Below, in pieces: positions 36,785 to 51,100 of a stretch of DNA of 64,000 nt. Made by a program: the position numbers and the translations under genes. Source of the stretch: Daucus carota subsp. sativus (taxonomy: Eukaryota; Streptophyta; Magnoliopsida; Apiales; Apiaceae). The notes under the pieces are model-generated. The model searched no databases, was not told where the DNA came from, and saw only the letters and a list, made by a program, of their open reading frames with translations. Location: the NCBI RefSeq assembly GCF_001625215.2, contig NC_030387.2, forward strand, positions 2,012,501 to 2,076,500, given 5' to 3'. Position 1 is the first letter of the stretch; each line of letters begins with the position of its first letter.

Positions 36785-36935
36785 TGACCGCTTAATCCGC
36801 TTATTGGCCGCTTAATCCGCTTAATAGCCCGCTTAATTTTCAAAAACGCTTAATAACCTGCTTAGTACAAAATCGACGTGTTTTAAGCCCGATTCCGCTT
36901 AAGCCGTTGCTTAAGCGCCCACTTAATGCGCTTTT
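36785..36935. repeat. Clustered CGCTTAAT/GCTTAAG motifs
   Basis: At least eight copies of CGCTTAAT-like octamers in about 150 bp with irregular spacing, in a region otherwise AT-rich. Probably the remnant of a transposon end with subterminal repeats. Confidence 0.6.
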
Positions 36936-37676
36936 TACAACACTCTATATATCCCCTCCGTCCTTTTTTTTTTAGAAAAGTTTTTTTCCCCTCTATTTTT
37001 GTTCAAATTTGAATATTTTTTCATACAAGAATCTTAAAATATAATTCCTAATATTTATTCAAGTCAATAAAATTTATTATATTTATTAAGAAAAGAAAGA
37101 AAACCTAACTACCCAACTAACATTTTTGGTTAAGATGAGTGATGTTTTTCAAAGTTTTCAAAAATGTGCTAGAATAGATGGCAGGAGAATGAAAATCAAA
37201 TCAGCATTTCACAAGTCAAAAGGCCACAAAACATGAAACAAGAGAGGGTAAATAAGCAATACAGGAGTGGTCCAAGTCATCATCAAAAGTCTCATAATGT
37301 TTCCATCACTATCCTCTATCTTCCCACCACCCCCATACAATTTGATTTATTTCATTTGCTAGTAGAATAAACCCCTTTTTCTCTTTGCTTTTGCATGAAC
37401 TCATAAAGATTAAAACAAGTGAAGGAGATACAAAGATCCCATAAAAATCCAATCTTTTTTATTCTTTCTTCCATCTTCTCAATTTGCCCCTCCATTTCAT
37501 GTTTTGACAGGTTTGTTTTTGTCTTCTTTCTCCACTTTATTTATTCCAGTTCTTTTATTTTTGGGCTTGTGAATTGTGATCTCATTTTTGGTCATTTTAG
37601 CAAGATGGGTTGTGTTAGAATCATGATATTTGCCTTGTTTTGTTGAGCCTTTGTGTGAATTTTTGATTTTCTTGAG
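36936..37676. other. Upstream region and probable 5' UTR of the PSKR gene
   Basis: A single CCCCTCCGTCC end at about 36953 may be half of a Stowaway MITE. From about 37340 the sequence becomes pyrimidine-rich as in plant leaders. Short upstream ATGs occur (37419, 37605). No clear TATA box. Confidence 0.45.
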
Positions 37677-40600
37677 ATGGGTGTGTTGAGAGTGTATGTG
37701 ATCTTGATTCTTGTTGGGTTTTGTGTGCAAATTGTTGTGGTGAATTCCCAGAACTTGACATGTAATTCCAATGATTTGAAGGCATTGGAGGGGTTCATGA
37801 GAGGTTTAGAATCAAGTATTGATGGGTGGAAATGGAATGAAAGTTCATCTTTTTCATCAAATTGTTGTGATTGGGTAGGCATAAGTTGCAAGTCTTCTGT
37901 TTCTCTTGGACTAGATGATGTAAACGAGTCTGGTAGGGTAGTAGAGTTGGAGCTTGGGAGGAGAAAATTGAGTGGCAAGCTTTCGGAATCAGTAGCCAAG
38001 TTAGATCAGCTAAAGGTTCTTAATTTAACTCACAATTCATTGAGTGGCTCTATAGCTGCATCACTGCTGAATTTGAGCAATTTAGAGGTTTTGGACTTGA
38101 GCAGCAATGACTTTTCTGGATTGTTTCCAAGTTTGATCAACTTACCTTCGCTTCGAGTTTTGAACGTATATGAAAATTCTTTTCATGGTCTCATACCTGC
38201 TAGTTTGTGCAACAATTTGCCCCGTATTAGAGAGATTGATTTGGCAATGAATTATTTTGATGGGAGTATTCCGGTGGGGATTGGAAATTGCAGCTCAGTG
38301 GAGTATCTTGGTCTTGCTTCAAACAATCTATCCGGCAGTATTCCGCAGGAGTTGTTTCAGTTATCAAATTTGTCTGTATTGGCTCTTCAGAACAACAGGC
38401 TCTCTGGGGCATTGAGCAGCAAACTTGGTAAACTTTCCAACCTTGGTCGTTTGGATATTTCTTCAAATAAATTTTCAGGGAAGATACCAGATGTTTTTCT
38501 TGAGTTGAACAAATTATGGTATTTTTCAGCTCAATCAAATCTTTTCAATGGTGAAATGCCTAGGTCATTGTCGAATTCTCGGTCTATTTCTTTGCTTAGT
38601 TTGAGGAACAATACATTAAGTGGTCAGATTTATCTTAATTGCTCTGCAATGACTAATCTTACATCACTTGATCTGGCTTCCAATTCCTTCAGTGGATCCA
38701 TCCCATCTAATTTACCCAACTGTCTGAGATTGAAAACCATAAATTTTGCTAAAATCAAATTCATCGCTCAAATCCCAGAAAGTTTCAAGAATTTTCAGAG
38801 TCTGACTTCTCTTTCTTTCTCAAATTCTAGTATTCAAAACATTTCATCTGCCCTAGAAATTTTACAGCATTGCCAGAACTTAAAAACTTTGGTGCTTACC
38901 TTGAATTTTCAGAAAGAAGAATTACCATCTGTTCCCAGTCTGCAGTTCAAAAACCTTAAGGTTTTAATAATTGCCAGTTGCCAACTTAGGGGTACCGTTC
39001 CGCAGTGGCTGAGTAATTCTCCATCATTGCAGTTGTTGGATTTGTCTTGGAATCAGTTGAGTGGAACAATTCCACCTTGGTTAGGCAGCTTGAATTCCCT
39101 CTTTTACCTCGATTTATCGAACAACACGTTTATCGGTGAGATTCCGCATAGCCTCACCAGTTTACAGAGCCTTGTCTCCAAGGAGAACGCTGTAGAAGAG
39201 CCCTCACCAGATTTTCCATTTTTCAAGAAAAAAAACACAAATGCCGGAGGGTTGCAGTATAATCAGCCTTCGAGCTTCCCACCTATGATAGACCTTAGTT
39301 ATAATTCCCTCAATGGGTCAATCTGGCCAGAATTTGGGGATCTGCGGCAGCTGCACGTTTTGAACCTGAAAAACAATAATTTGTCAGGAAACATTCCAGC
39401 CAACTTGTCAGGTATGACTAGCTTGGAAGTCTTGGATTTGTCCCATAACAATCTCTCGGGTAATATACCTCCTTCCCTGGTGAAACTTAGCTTTTTGTCA
39501 ACGTTTAGCGTTGCATACAATAAGCTATCGGGCCCAATTCCCACAGGTGTCCAATTTCAAACCTTTCCTAACTCGAGTTTCGAAGGGAACCAAGGTCTAT
39601 GTGGTGAGCATGCTTCCCCATGTCATATTACTGATCAATCACCCCATGGATCAGCTGTCAAATCAAAGAAAAATATACGAAAAATAGTTGCAGTGGCTGT
39701 TGGGACTGGTCTTGGAACAGTTTTTCTTCTCACTGTTACTTTATTGATTATTCTGCGGACAACCAGCCGAGGAGAGGTTGATCCCGAGAAGAAGGCAGAT
39801 GCTGATGAAATTGAGCTTGGTTCAAGATCAGTGGTACTTTTCCATAACAAGGACAGTAATAACGAGCTCTCACTTGATGACATTTTGAAATCCACTAGCA
39901 GTTTTAATCAAGCAAACATTATCGGCTGTGGGGGCTTTGGCTTGGTATACAAAGCCACCCTTCCTGATGGTACAAAGGTTGCGATCAAACGACTCTCTGG
40001 TGACACTGGTCAGATGGATAGAGAATTTCAGGCTGAAGTTGAAACGCTTTCAAGAGCTCAGCATCCGAACCTTGTCCATCTTCTGGGGTATTGCAATTAT
40101 AAGAATGATAAACTCCTAATATACTCATACATGGATAATGGTAGCTTGGATTATTGGCTGCATGAGAAAGTGGATGGACCTCCTTCATTAGATTGGAAAA
40201 CCAGGCTTCGTATCGCTTGAGGGGCAGCAGAAGGACTGGCTTACTTGCACCAATCATGTGAGCCCCATATTCTTCACCGCGATATAAAGTCTAGTAATAT
40301 CCTTCTAAGTGATACGTTTGTAGCTCACTTGGCAGATTTTGGTCTTGCTAGACTCATACTTCCATATGATACTCATGTTACCACTGACCTAGTTGGAACT
40401 TTGGGGTACATTCCACCCGAATATGGACAAGCTTCTGTGGCAACATACAAGGGGGATGTCTATAGCTTCGGAGTGGTTCTCTTAGAGCTTCTTACTGGTA
40501 GGAGGCCAATGGATGTGTGTAAACCAAGAGGAAGTCGAGATTTAATATCCTGGGTTCTACAAATGAAGACAGAGAAAAGAGAGAGTGAAATATTTGATCC

Positions 40601-40742
40601 CTTTATTTATGACAAAGACCATGCTGAAGAAATGTTGTTGGTTCTTGAGATTGCTTGCCGCTGCTTAGGTGAAAACCCTAAAACAAGACCTACAACACAA
40701 CAGCTAGTATCTTGGCTCGAAAACATTGATGTCAGTAGTTAG
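37677..40742 (+). CDS. PSKR1: Phytosulfokine receptor-type LRR kinase with an in-frame premature stop
   Basis: One frame runs from the ATG at 37677 to the TAG ending at 40742, 1022 codons including the stop, without introns, as in PSKR genes. Codon 848 (40218-40220) is TGA, where the family has arginine (IARGAAEGLAYLH). Domains: signal peptide (1-24), LRR cap and about 21 LRRs (to about 640), island domain near residues 505-545 (SKENAVEEPSPDF), membrane helix (669-693), kinase with GCGGFGLVYKA (about 750), AIK lysine (about 769), HRD (867-869) and DFG (887-889). PSKR binds the sulfated peptide phytosulfokine at the plasma membrane and promotes cell proliferation. If the TGA is real, the product is 847 residues and ends before the HRD and DFG motifs. 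No in-frame ATG follows until the late kinase region, so a separate downstream protein is unlikely. Apart from that codon the gene looks intact. Confidence 0.93.
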
Positions 40743-42112
40743 CATTGTCCTGTCATTGTTTAGTAAATCAAAACAATTGGCTCATTAATAGATCCTGGCA
40801 ATTTGCATTGCTCAGCTTGAAATAGTGTATTAATAAGTTTGGTGTATAGATTATACATGAGGAAGTTTCTTTCTTTCAGGAGAGTAACTTAAACATTGCT
40901 TCTTGAACATGTACAGAGTTGACAGCAGAAGTTCTTTTCAATTATTTACCATACATGCTATACATTTTTCTCGAGTTAGATCATTTGTTTATGGGAAATG
41001 GTCCAGTATAATCGATTATAAGCAACATACTTTCAGCGGAAAAAAACTTATATGGTGATTTTTCCGCTGAAAGATTCAATAACCTGCTGCATTTTCATCA
41101 AAATCTAGAATTAATGTCATTTAACGAAAAATACTCAGCCAATAATATGCCTGGACCCTTATATATATCCCTTTTTGGCTTCTGCAGACAAGGGTGAGAG
41201 TATGGACATAAAAGCTACATTGTGTTGTTTCCTCCGGTGTTTCTATTTATAGGTTCTGTAAGTTACTAAAATAAAAATGACAAAAAAGTATTCAAAATAT
41301 ATTATAAAGATAACAATTATTATTTTCAGTATACAAAAAATTATTTTGAAGCCATAAGTTATTACTTTGACAATGTAAGACTCTTCAGCTTTAAAGTTAC
41401 TACTGGCAATCAAACCAGTAGAATTGAAGTCAGCCACAGGTTACTATTATTTATTTGACAATTTAGAACTCCAGTTTTAAGTTACCACTAGATAATCAAA
41501 CCAATAGAATTGAAGTCAACTTAAGCAGTCTCCAAATGAAGCTTTCAAGAGTCTAGAAAATCAATAGTCTCTGATCATAATCAAAAGGAATTAAGGTTCT
41601 GGCTGTCAAATTTGGAAATATGACTTGAAATTATACATATAGGTGGAATCAGTAAGCATAGACTGTTGACAAGTGATCAAGTGCCAAACTGAAGTAGTAA
41701 TTCAGAAACACCAAACACTGTTATATGGTTAGGCTCAAATGCATTGCTCTGGTACATGCAGGCGTGTCAAAGAAATAATGAGATACACCATTTTCAGGCC
41801 GTGTGGAAACATGCATTTCATTTCAAATGACGGGATTTGAGTTGTCATTTCAAATTTTCAGATTTATTCTAATATTTGAATGTGTGGATTTCAAATGAAA
41901 TCCAAATTTCCAAACAGCTTATTTGATCAAATCCAGAATTTCAAATAAAATCTAGATTCCCACACAAGCCATACTCGAATTTGCTTTATAAATGTTCCTT
42001 TAACTTTGCACTGTCATTCAACTTGGGAAACAAAAGCATTCAAACAAACATATCACACAAAATTACATCAACATGTTTGGTGAAATAAAATTGTAGAGCA
42101 TGGAGCTAAACA
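40743..42112. other. Convergent intergenic region between PSKR and AKR genes
   Basis: Holds both 3' UTRs. 41797-41970 is a MITE, listed separately. 41200-41540 has two imperfect copies of a TTTGACAAT..CAAACCA.TAGAATTGAAGTCA block (about 41370-41430 and 41455-41520). No other gene. Confidence 0.5.
41797..41970. mobile_element. hAT-like MITE, about 174 bp
   Basis: Starts GGCCGTGTGGAAAC and ends with the inverse TTCCCACACAAGCC. Inside, ATTTCAAAT and ATTTGAAAT motifs recur in both directions. Confidence 0.65.
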
Positions 42113-45100
42113 TCATGAATTGGATTCTGCATCATCTTCCATCTCATTCACAGCTTGAAGTGGGCCACTACCATGAACAAATGCACTATCGGAAAAGCTT
42201 GTCATAGGACCATTCCCGAATAAGCATATCTGGGGCTCTATCTGATTCAGGCGGTTCCATTCACTATCAGACAATGACCAGCTGAATATGTCTATGTTTT
42301 TTCTTATACGGTCAGGCTTTACGCTACATGGCAGTACACTTGTCCCTCTTTGAAGACCCCACTTCAAAATAATCTAAAAAGATCATAATAACGATTCGTG
42401 AGTTATAGTTGCTATAAAAATATGTTGGGGACAGACTTTATGTAATAAAAACATAAATGGAGAGATTTTCATCAAATTTAGTAACATGCTGTTTAAAGGA
42501 GTAGTTCCAGGCTTGCAGCCACTTTGAAGGATGGGGGGCCAACAGATTGAGAACCTGACTTGTGCCTTTATATGCATTGACATTCCATTGGACTTTTTGA
42601 TGCATAAGATTTTCTAAATAGATAAATTTACATATGCAAAAGCAGCAGTTTCTGAATCTAAAACAATAGTGCAAAAGAATGAGCAAAAAAAGGAAGGTAA
42701 GATGGGTTTCGTGATTGTAACAGAGATTTTATATGTTCGAAAGAAGGCCCGGCCATATAAGACATTGCAGAACTCCACAAATAAGTGATTTTTAAGTGTT
42801 GAGTTGCCTCTAATCTTCACCATATAGTTGCAGTTCAAATCATGTCACTACCTACCAAGTTGTGCATATTGTCTCCCTGGTTAAAAAATCTATCATGCTA
42901 GAGCAACACATATTAGAAGACAAACTTATGTACCCCAGAGCCCTTCTTATCCCAATCTATTAGACAACCATCACTGTATTCAATATGCATAAATATCAAT
43001 CTATTCTAGCACTTCGCCCATTCTCACAGTTGGACAAATGAATAAGTGGCTACAGACCTACAGTGGCACACTAGTAGATGTCGAAGATGTGTGATCTGAT
43101 CTGAGAAAACATGCATATAAAGCTAAAGAAGGGTCAGTGCCATTACTTGGCCAGGGATATTCAATGGGGAGGGGCAAGGATTAGGAACAATCAAATAATA
43201 GGTTCTTTACTTCAAAACAGGAATACAATATCCGCTCATAGAAAAAAGGAAATTTAATTTTGAAAACCACAAGTGATGCCTAATTTTGCTGCATATATGT
43301 GAAAATTGAGATCACCAGCATTTTGACTTCTCAATTTAGCAACATACAGTGCATTTTCCAACTCGAACTGCCCAACAATTTTTTTAATGCAAAGTAAACA
43401 TAGAATACTACTTGTAACTAAATAAAAAAGTTTTATACAATATAATTTTAAACAAAACTAAATTTTTTACTAATATACCAGTTCCCACCATCCTAGATCA
43501 TATGTTTCCATTATATTAATCTGAATATCAATATGATACCATTTAAAAATTATTATCATGATTATATGGGAACATCTTGGAATGTTTGTGATAATCCGGA
43601 ATTTTATGCAATTATTTATTTTTTTTAATTAAATTCCTAGTCCAGTGAAATATCGAGAATTTTATTATTTAAAATATTATGTGGATAATATTTTCAGGTG
43701 TAGTTTGAAAAGCTATTGCAGTTATGTGATTTAACTGTGGTTCATGTTAAATGTGCTTCTTATTTGGTTATTTTATTTGTGTGAGCAGTTAGTTTAAAAT
43801 TTTGATTTATTATATCCTTTTTAATAAATCAAATTTATCCTTTGATTTCGAAATCAAAGTTTGTTTTATTTGAGCCTAATGATTTTATCTGATTTAAATT
43901 ACTATAATATTTAAACACTAGTATTTCTATATTTCTGTCGGATTCAGAAATATTTGGAAGTTTCAAATGGTTAATTTAATTATTTGTAAATTAAAAATGA
44001 TTTTTGAGAATTAGTTTTAAAAATAGAGGGAGGCTGTAAAAATATTATTTTTACAGTGCAGCTATTTGAAGATTTATGCAATTATGTGATTATTTGATTT
44101 AATTATGGTACATGTTAAATGAGCAATTTTATTGTTTATTTTCTGTCCAAGTGGGCAATCTAGAATTTTGATTTATTTTATTGTTTGATTAATCAAACTT
44201 TGTCTTTTGATTTTGAAAATCAAAAATTATTTTAGTTAAGGCCAACAAAAGTTTTATTTTAAATTTCAGGAATATTTTTTAGCCCCTAATTGTTAAAGAT
44301 AGCCTTTATTTTAATTTGGGGGTGTGAATTGTAGTATAAAATAAATAAAATTGTGGATTTAGTTTCTTTGGTTTTAAAAAAAAAAACAAAAGGAGAAAGC
44401 CACAACATATCCGGGGAGCAACAGGCGGCGATAGAAAGAGAGTAGCGGGGCTAGGGTTTCAAAAGAAAAGAGGGAAAATCAGAGAGGGGAGAGAGAGATC
44501 AAATTGATTGGGGCAAGGGTTGTTTGTATAGACATATAATCGTGTGTATGGTGTTTGCTTGAGTTATATGTTAATTGATGTTGGTTGAGTTTGGTCTCGC
44601 GCGGCTTGAGTCGCCGGAGACGGGGTAGCGATGGAGGATTGCGTCTCCGGTGGTCGTGATTTTAAATAATAGAGTGACGCCGACGAGTAGTGGCGGGCTG
44701 TGATTTTAATCCTATGGTGGTTGTACAACAGGGGTCAGCGGCGGGGTCGGTTGTGACTATGTCGCCGTAGCAGTTTGAAGGGGATGGCTGTTGAGAGTCG
44801 AAACTACAGAGATTGCTTTGAGTTGTGGGTTTTGAAAAGAAGGCCTAATGGAGTTAACGATGAGGTGGGTTGAAAAGTTGTGGCTCGAGATATTCTACAC
44901 AGCTTCTGCCAAGGTTTTGCACAGGTAATTCGGGGAATTTAATAACTGATTTTGTTGAAAGTTTCTTAATGAAAGTTGTTCTATATCATCTCAGGAATAT
45001 GCATACTAAAAATCATATCCCTTGAATATATGAGCAGAGAGTTATGATTATTTTAGTGAAGGAGTGCAGAGCAGAAATTCTGTGACTCTATTTTGAGTTT

Positions 45101-48100
45101 GCAAGGTTCGTTTTTGAATATAAAAATTGAGGATAAATTCAATATTTTTATGGTAGATTGATATGATATTCAGGAAGATTCTGTAGAAATATGGTACTGA
45201 AATATTTATTTTTCAATTTATGAAAAATGTTTGAGCAAGGTATGTGCAGTAGAGTTGTAAGAAATTAATCTATAATTGTTAAGTAGCTAACTGTTGTTGA
45301 GACCAAATCAGTGTATATATGTGAATTATGAATAATGGTAAAATGATTATTGAAGTTTATGTTAATTATGTGATTTAAGTTAATTGAGGGTTCTTTAATT
45401 ATCAACTTTTCACTTGAAAAGGCAGAAGAGAATTGGTTGTTTCTAGTAGTAGGTTTAGTAATTGGTGAGTTGGATACTTGAATAAACAAGATTATACGAT
45501 CAGGTATTAAAGCTTTCGGTTTGAGATTATGTGTACTAGTGTGATGGTTGCTTATATGTACATATATAGGTGTGGTACGTGCCAATTAAGTATGATTTTG
45601 ATAAATTGAAATAATTAGAAAGTTTTGGAGCTTGCTATATAATCAAGTTTAAATTTATAGTTGGTTGTTGGTGTTACTGTAGTTTAAAACAGGTGGATAG
45701 TCTGATAAATAGAGGAGATACTGTCGAATTTTTATTAGAAATTAAGTGTGTTTTTTTTATAATGGATACTTGATAATTAATAGTTATGGTTGGATTGGAA
45801 CACATGTTATGCTGATTGTTTCCGGATTTTGATATTTGCCTGACGGATCCAACATGTACAGAGTATTATTTGAATATTTATGTAGATTCATATATATTTT
45901 TATATATTACATATAGAGATATGCGAAGGGTAGTTTTTGGCGGATTATAATAGTATTCAGAATTAGTTAATCCGCCTGATTCAACGGCACGGCTGAAGTA
46001 TTATTCTATTATCGTATAGGGCTGATCGAGACGTGTAATTTCAATGGCTTTTAAATGTTATTGAAAAGTGTTGCAAGTCGAATTAAAAATAACTGACAAA
46101 ACAATGTTGTGCTATGGAAGCTCGATGAAAGTTGTCAAGCAGAAGGAAACAGTTGTGCAATAGATAGTACTATTGAAAATCTGAGTGAGGAGCAGGAGTT
46201 AAGGCAAGTACTTCTATTCCCAACTTATAATTATTGCAAGTATTTCTATCTATCTTTCTCTTGCAGTTAACAAGTATTTCTATTCTCAACTTGTAATTAC
46301 TGCAAGTAATTCTATTCTGCATTTATATTGAAAGGGCAATCATTGCTATCTTTCGCGTGTGATTAAAGATAAGTTAAATATCTCTACTGTTATATCGACA
46401 GTTGACAACATTGCTAGAAATATATCATGTTCTTTAAAGCTGAGATAGCTACTTGGTTACATTGAGTTACATGGTGGTGATTTGAAATAAGAAAGGAAGA
46501 GTTTTAGAATATATCTATAGTTGTAAAAGAAATAAATACATATTGTGAGGGGCTAGTGAATAGCCGGGGGCTAGTGAATAGCCGGGGCTAGTGAATAGCC
46601 AATCAGAAAGGCCAGCAAGATGCCTATTGTGTACACAAATTATTGTCACCGGGAGGACTTTAAGTCCGGGGCCCGGGGCACCAATAATTGTCACCGGGAG
46701 GACTTTAAGTCCGGGGCCCGGGGCACCAATAATTGTCACTGGGAGGACGTTATGTCCGGGGCCCGGGATATGGATTCTATTGTTCGGGAACTGTGAAAGT
46801 TCATTATCCTATTTAAATAAACATCTGTATGAAGATGGTGTTCAGATGAATAGACAATTTAATGAGATAGATTTGAAAGTTTCTATGGAAGATAGTTGGG
46901 AATATGAGAAAAGTAATTGATTCTATTTAAATCCAAAAATGCCCGTTCTATTTTAGCATATTGATCACTTTAAAGTGTTGCATATCATCTGGCTCTCACA
47001 CGTATAAATTTATGGGTTCGAGGAAACTTTGAATTATAGAAATTGTTTACAGGAGTATTTACTTTTACTTCAAGGCCTTTCGATTGTACCTCTCTTCTTA
47101 TATATATATATACTTGCTGAGCATTATTGCTAACTCTTGCCATTATTTCTAACCATTTTCAGATAGGAATTGGGATGGTCACCTGTATGAGCTGCGCGTA
47201 AGAGTAATGCTAGGCGAGAGTGTCAGGGGTTTAAGTTTCAGCTTGATGTTCAGGTCGTGCATCGAGGGAGATGTCCAGGAGAATAATTCTGGTTAGAATT
47301 GCTCAACTTTAGTTGAGTTATATAGTAGATTAATTTAATTTGTTTCCAGCTATTCTTCTCATTGAAGTCTACCTGGTAATGTAGTTTAAGCTGTAATAAG
47401 ATTTGATAGCAGATTCTGATTTCAATGCTGTAACCTGTTTGCGATCCTGTTTTAGGGGTTCAAAGTGATTTTGATTTAAATCTTTTTTTTAAATGTCAAA
47501 ATTTTTAAATATATGTTTTACCTTCTATTACAAATACAGGTGTTAAATGATTTTTGTCTTAGTGGCACCAAATCCAGACCCCCGGATTTAAGGGATGTCA
47601 CAGTTGGTATCAGAGCTGTAGGTTATAAGTTATTGAAATCAGAATGTAGATTGTAATAGAAGTGTGTTTAGTGGAACCTCATATAGAGGTAAGTTGAGAC
47701 TATTGGGTATAGTCTTGGTCAATGAAATTTAGATTGGAGTATTGATCCTGAGAAATCATTTTGGGATATATTTGTTTCCAGTTCTGGAACTAGTGAGTTT
47801 GTGTCTGAGAAGAAACATGATAGAATTTCTTTGAGTTCCAATCCTTCTTTAAAGCTTTTATAATTAAAGCTAGCTGAGGATATACCAGTGGAAATTTTCA
47901 CATAGTATATAGTAATCTTTGCTATATAGTGCAAAATTTGGAGAATTACTTATTGTCTTTTATCAGGTATATCGAAGTAGTAGATGAGTATGAGAATTGT
48001 TGGGTCAGAGTAAGGAGCTAGGTGTGGAGTTCTTGAACTAAGAGTTTATATAAACTTTATGTAGAATCCGTGCTAGATTATTCGATATAGTACCTATAAT

Positions 48101-51100
48101 TAGGTTAGAGCGTCAATGCTCTACAATGCTGATTGTATAAAGCTGGATATGACTTTTCACTTCGCGGATTCCGAGGACGGAATCCTTATAAGGGGGGTAG
48201 ATTGTGATAATCCGGAATTTTATGCAATTATTTATTTATTTTTTAATTAAATTCCTAGTCCAGTGAAATATCGAGAATTTTATTATTTAAAATATTATGT
48301 GGATAATATTTTCAGGTGTAGTTTGAAAAGCTATTGCAGTTATGTGATTTAACTGTGGTTCATGTTAAATGTGCTTCTTATTTGGTTATTTTATTTGTGT
48401 GAGCAGTTAGTTTAAAATTTTGATTTATTATATCCTTTTTAATAAATCAAATTTATCCTTTGATTTCGAAATCAAAGTTTGTTTTATTTGAGCCTAATGA
48501 TTTTATCTGATTTAAATTACTATAATATTTAAACACTAGTATTTCTATATTTCTGTCGGATTCAGAAATATTTGGAAGTTTCAAATGGTTAATTTAATTA
48601 TTTGTAAATTAAAAATGATTTTTGAGAATTAGTTTTAAAAATAGAGGGAGGCTGTAAAAATATTATTTTTACAGTGCAGCTATTTGAAGATTTATGCAAT
48701 TATGTGATTATTTGATTTAATTATGGTACATGTTAAATGAGCAATTTTATTGTTTATTTTCTGTCCAAGTGGGCAATCTAGAATTTTGATTTATTTTATT
48801 GTTTGATTAATCAAACTTTGTCTTTTGATTTTGAAAATCAAAAATTATTTTAGTTAAGGCCAACAAAAGTTTTATTTTAAATTTCAGGAATATTTTTTAG
48901 CCCCTAATTGTTAAAGATAGCCTTTATTTTAATTTGGGGGTGTGAATTGTAGTATAAAATAAATAAAATTGTGGATTTAGTTTCTTTGGTTTTAAAAAAA
49001 AAAACAAAAGGAGAAAGCCACAACATATCCGGGTAGCAACAGGCGGCGATAGAAAGAGAGTAGCGGGGCTAGGGTTTCAAAAGAAAAGAGGGAAAATCAG
49101 AGAGGGGAGAGAGAGATCAAATTGATTGGGGCAAGGGTTGTTTGTATAGACATATAATCGTGTGTATGCTGTTTGCTTGAGTTATATGTTAATTGATGTT
49201 GGTTGAGTTTGGTCTCGCGCGGCTTGAGTCGCCGGAGACGGGGTAGCGATGGAGGATTGCGTCTCCGGTGGTCGTGATTTTAAATAATAGAGTGACGCCG
49301 ACGAGTAGTGGCGGGCTGTGATTTTAATCCTATGGTGGTTGTACAACAGGGGTCAGCGGCGGGGTCGGTTGTGACTATGTCGCCGTAGCAGTTTGAAGGG
49401 GATGGCTGTTGAGAGTCGAAACTACAGAGATTGCTTTGAGTTGTGGGTTTTGAAAAGAAGGCCTAATGGAGTTAACGATGAGGTGGGTTGAAAAGTTGTG
49501 GCTCGAGATATTCTACACAGCTTCTGCCAAGGTTTTGCACAGGTAATTCGGGGAATTTAATAACTGATTTTGTTGAAAGTTTCTTAATGAAAGTTGTTCT
49601 ATATCATCTCAGGAATATGCATACTAAAAATCATATCCCTTGAATATATGAGCAGAGAGTTATGATTATTTTAGTGAAGGAGTGCAGAGCAGAAATTCTG
49701 TGACTCTATTTTGAGTTTGCAAGGTTCGTTTTTGAATATAAAAATTGAGGATAAATTCAATATTTTTATGGTAGATTGATATGATATTCAGGAAGATTCT
49801 GTAGAAATATGGTACTGAAATATTTATTTTTCAATTTATGAAAAATGTTTGAGCAAGGTATGTGCAGTAGAGTTGTAAGAAATTAATCTATAATTGTTAA
49901 GTAGCTAACTGTTGTTGAGACCAAATCAGTGTATATATGTGAATTATGAATAATGGTAAAATGATTATTGAAGTTTATGTTAATTATGTGATTTAAGTTA
50001 ATTGAGGGTTCTTTAATTATCAACTTTTCACTTGAAAAGGCAGAAGAGAATTGGTTGTTTCTAGTAGTAGGTTTAGTAATTGGTGAGTTGGATACTTGAA
50101 TAAACAAGATTATACGATCAGGTATTAAAGCTTTCGGTTTGAGATTATGTGTACTAGTGTGATGGTTGCTTATATGTACATATATAGGTGTGGTACGTGC
50201 CAATTAAGTATGATTTTGATAAATTGAAATAATTAGAAAGTTTTGGAGCTTGCTATATAATCAAGTTTAAATTTATAGTTGGTTGTTGGTGTTACTGTAG
50301 TTTAAAACAGGTGGATAGTCTGATAAATAGAGGAGATACTGTCGAATTTTTATTAGAAATTAAGTGTGTTTTTTTTATAATGGATACTTGATAATTAATA
50401 GTTATGGTTGGATTGGAACACATGTTATGCTGATTGTTTCCGGATTTTGATATTTGCCTGACGGATCCAACATGTACAGAGTATTATTTGAATATTTATG
50501 TAGATTCATATATATTTTTATATATTACATATAGAGATATGCGAAGGGTAGTTTTTGGCGGATTATAATAGTATTCAGAATTAGTTAATCCGCTTGATTC
50601 AACGGCACGGCTGAAGTATTATTCTATTATCGTATAGGGCTGATCGAGACGTGTAATTTCAATGGCTTTTAAATGTTATTGAAAAGTGTTGCAAGTCGAA
50701 TTAAAAATAACTGACAAAACAATGTTGTGCTATGGAAGCTCGATGAAAGTTGTCAAGCAGAAGGAAACAGTTGTGCAATAGATAGTACTATTGAAAATCT
50801 GAGTGAGGAGCAGGAGTTAAGGCAAGTACTTCTATTCCCAACTTATAATTATTGCAAGTATTTCTATCTATCTTTCTCTTGCAGTTAACAAGTATTTCTA
50901 TTCTCAACTTGTAATTACTGCAAGTAATTCTATTCTGCATTTATATTGAAAGGGCAATCATTGCTATCTTTCGCGTGTGATTAAAGATAAGTTAAATATC
51001 TCTACTGTTATATCGACAGTTGACAACATTGCTAGAAATATATCATGTTCTTTAAAGCTGAGATAGCTACTTGGTTACATTGAGTTACATGGTGGTGATT

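Noticed and set aside
37592..37999. 135-residue minus-strand ORF over the start of PSKR
   Set aside because: Antisense shadow of the signal peptide and LRR cap region.
40245..40742. Open frame after the PSKR stop as a separate kinase gene
   Set aside because: It is in the same frame as PSKR and begins with TTG, not ATG. It is the remainder of the same kinase domain.
45265..45585. 106-residue minus-strand ORF, identical at 49883
   Set aside because: Identical because it lies in both LTRs. Low-complexity Ile/Asn/Thr content and no domain.
46591..46920. 109-residue ORF rich in [14 protein letters not shown] repeats, also at 51281
   Set aside because: It is a read through the GC-rich tandem units of the LTR; both LTRs have it and it has no family signal.
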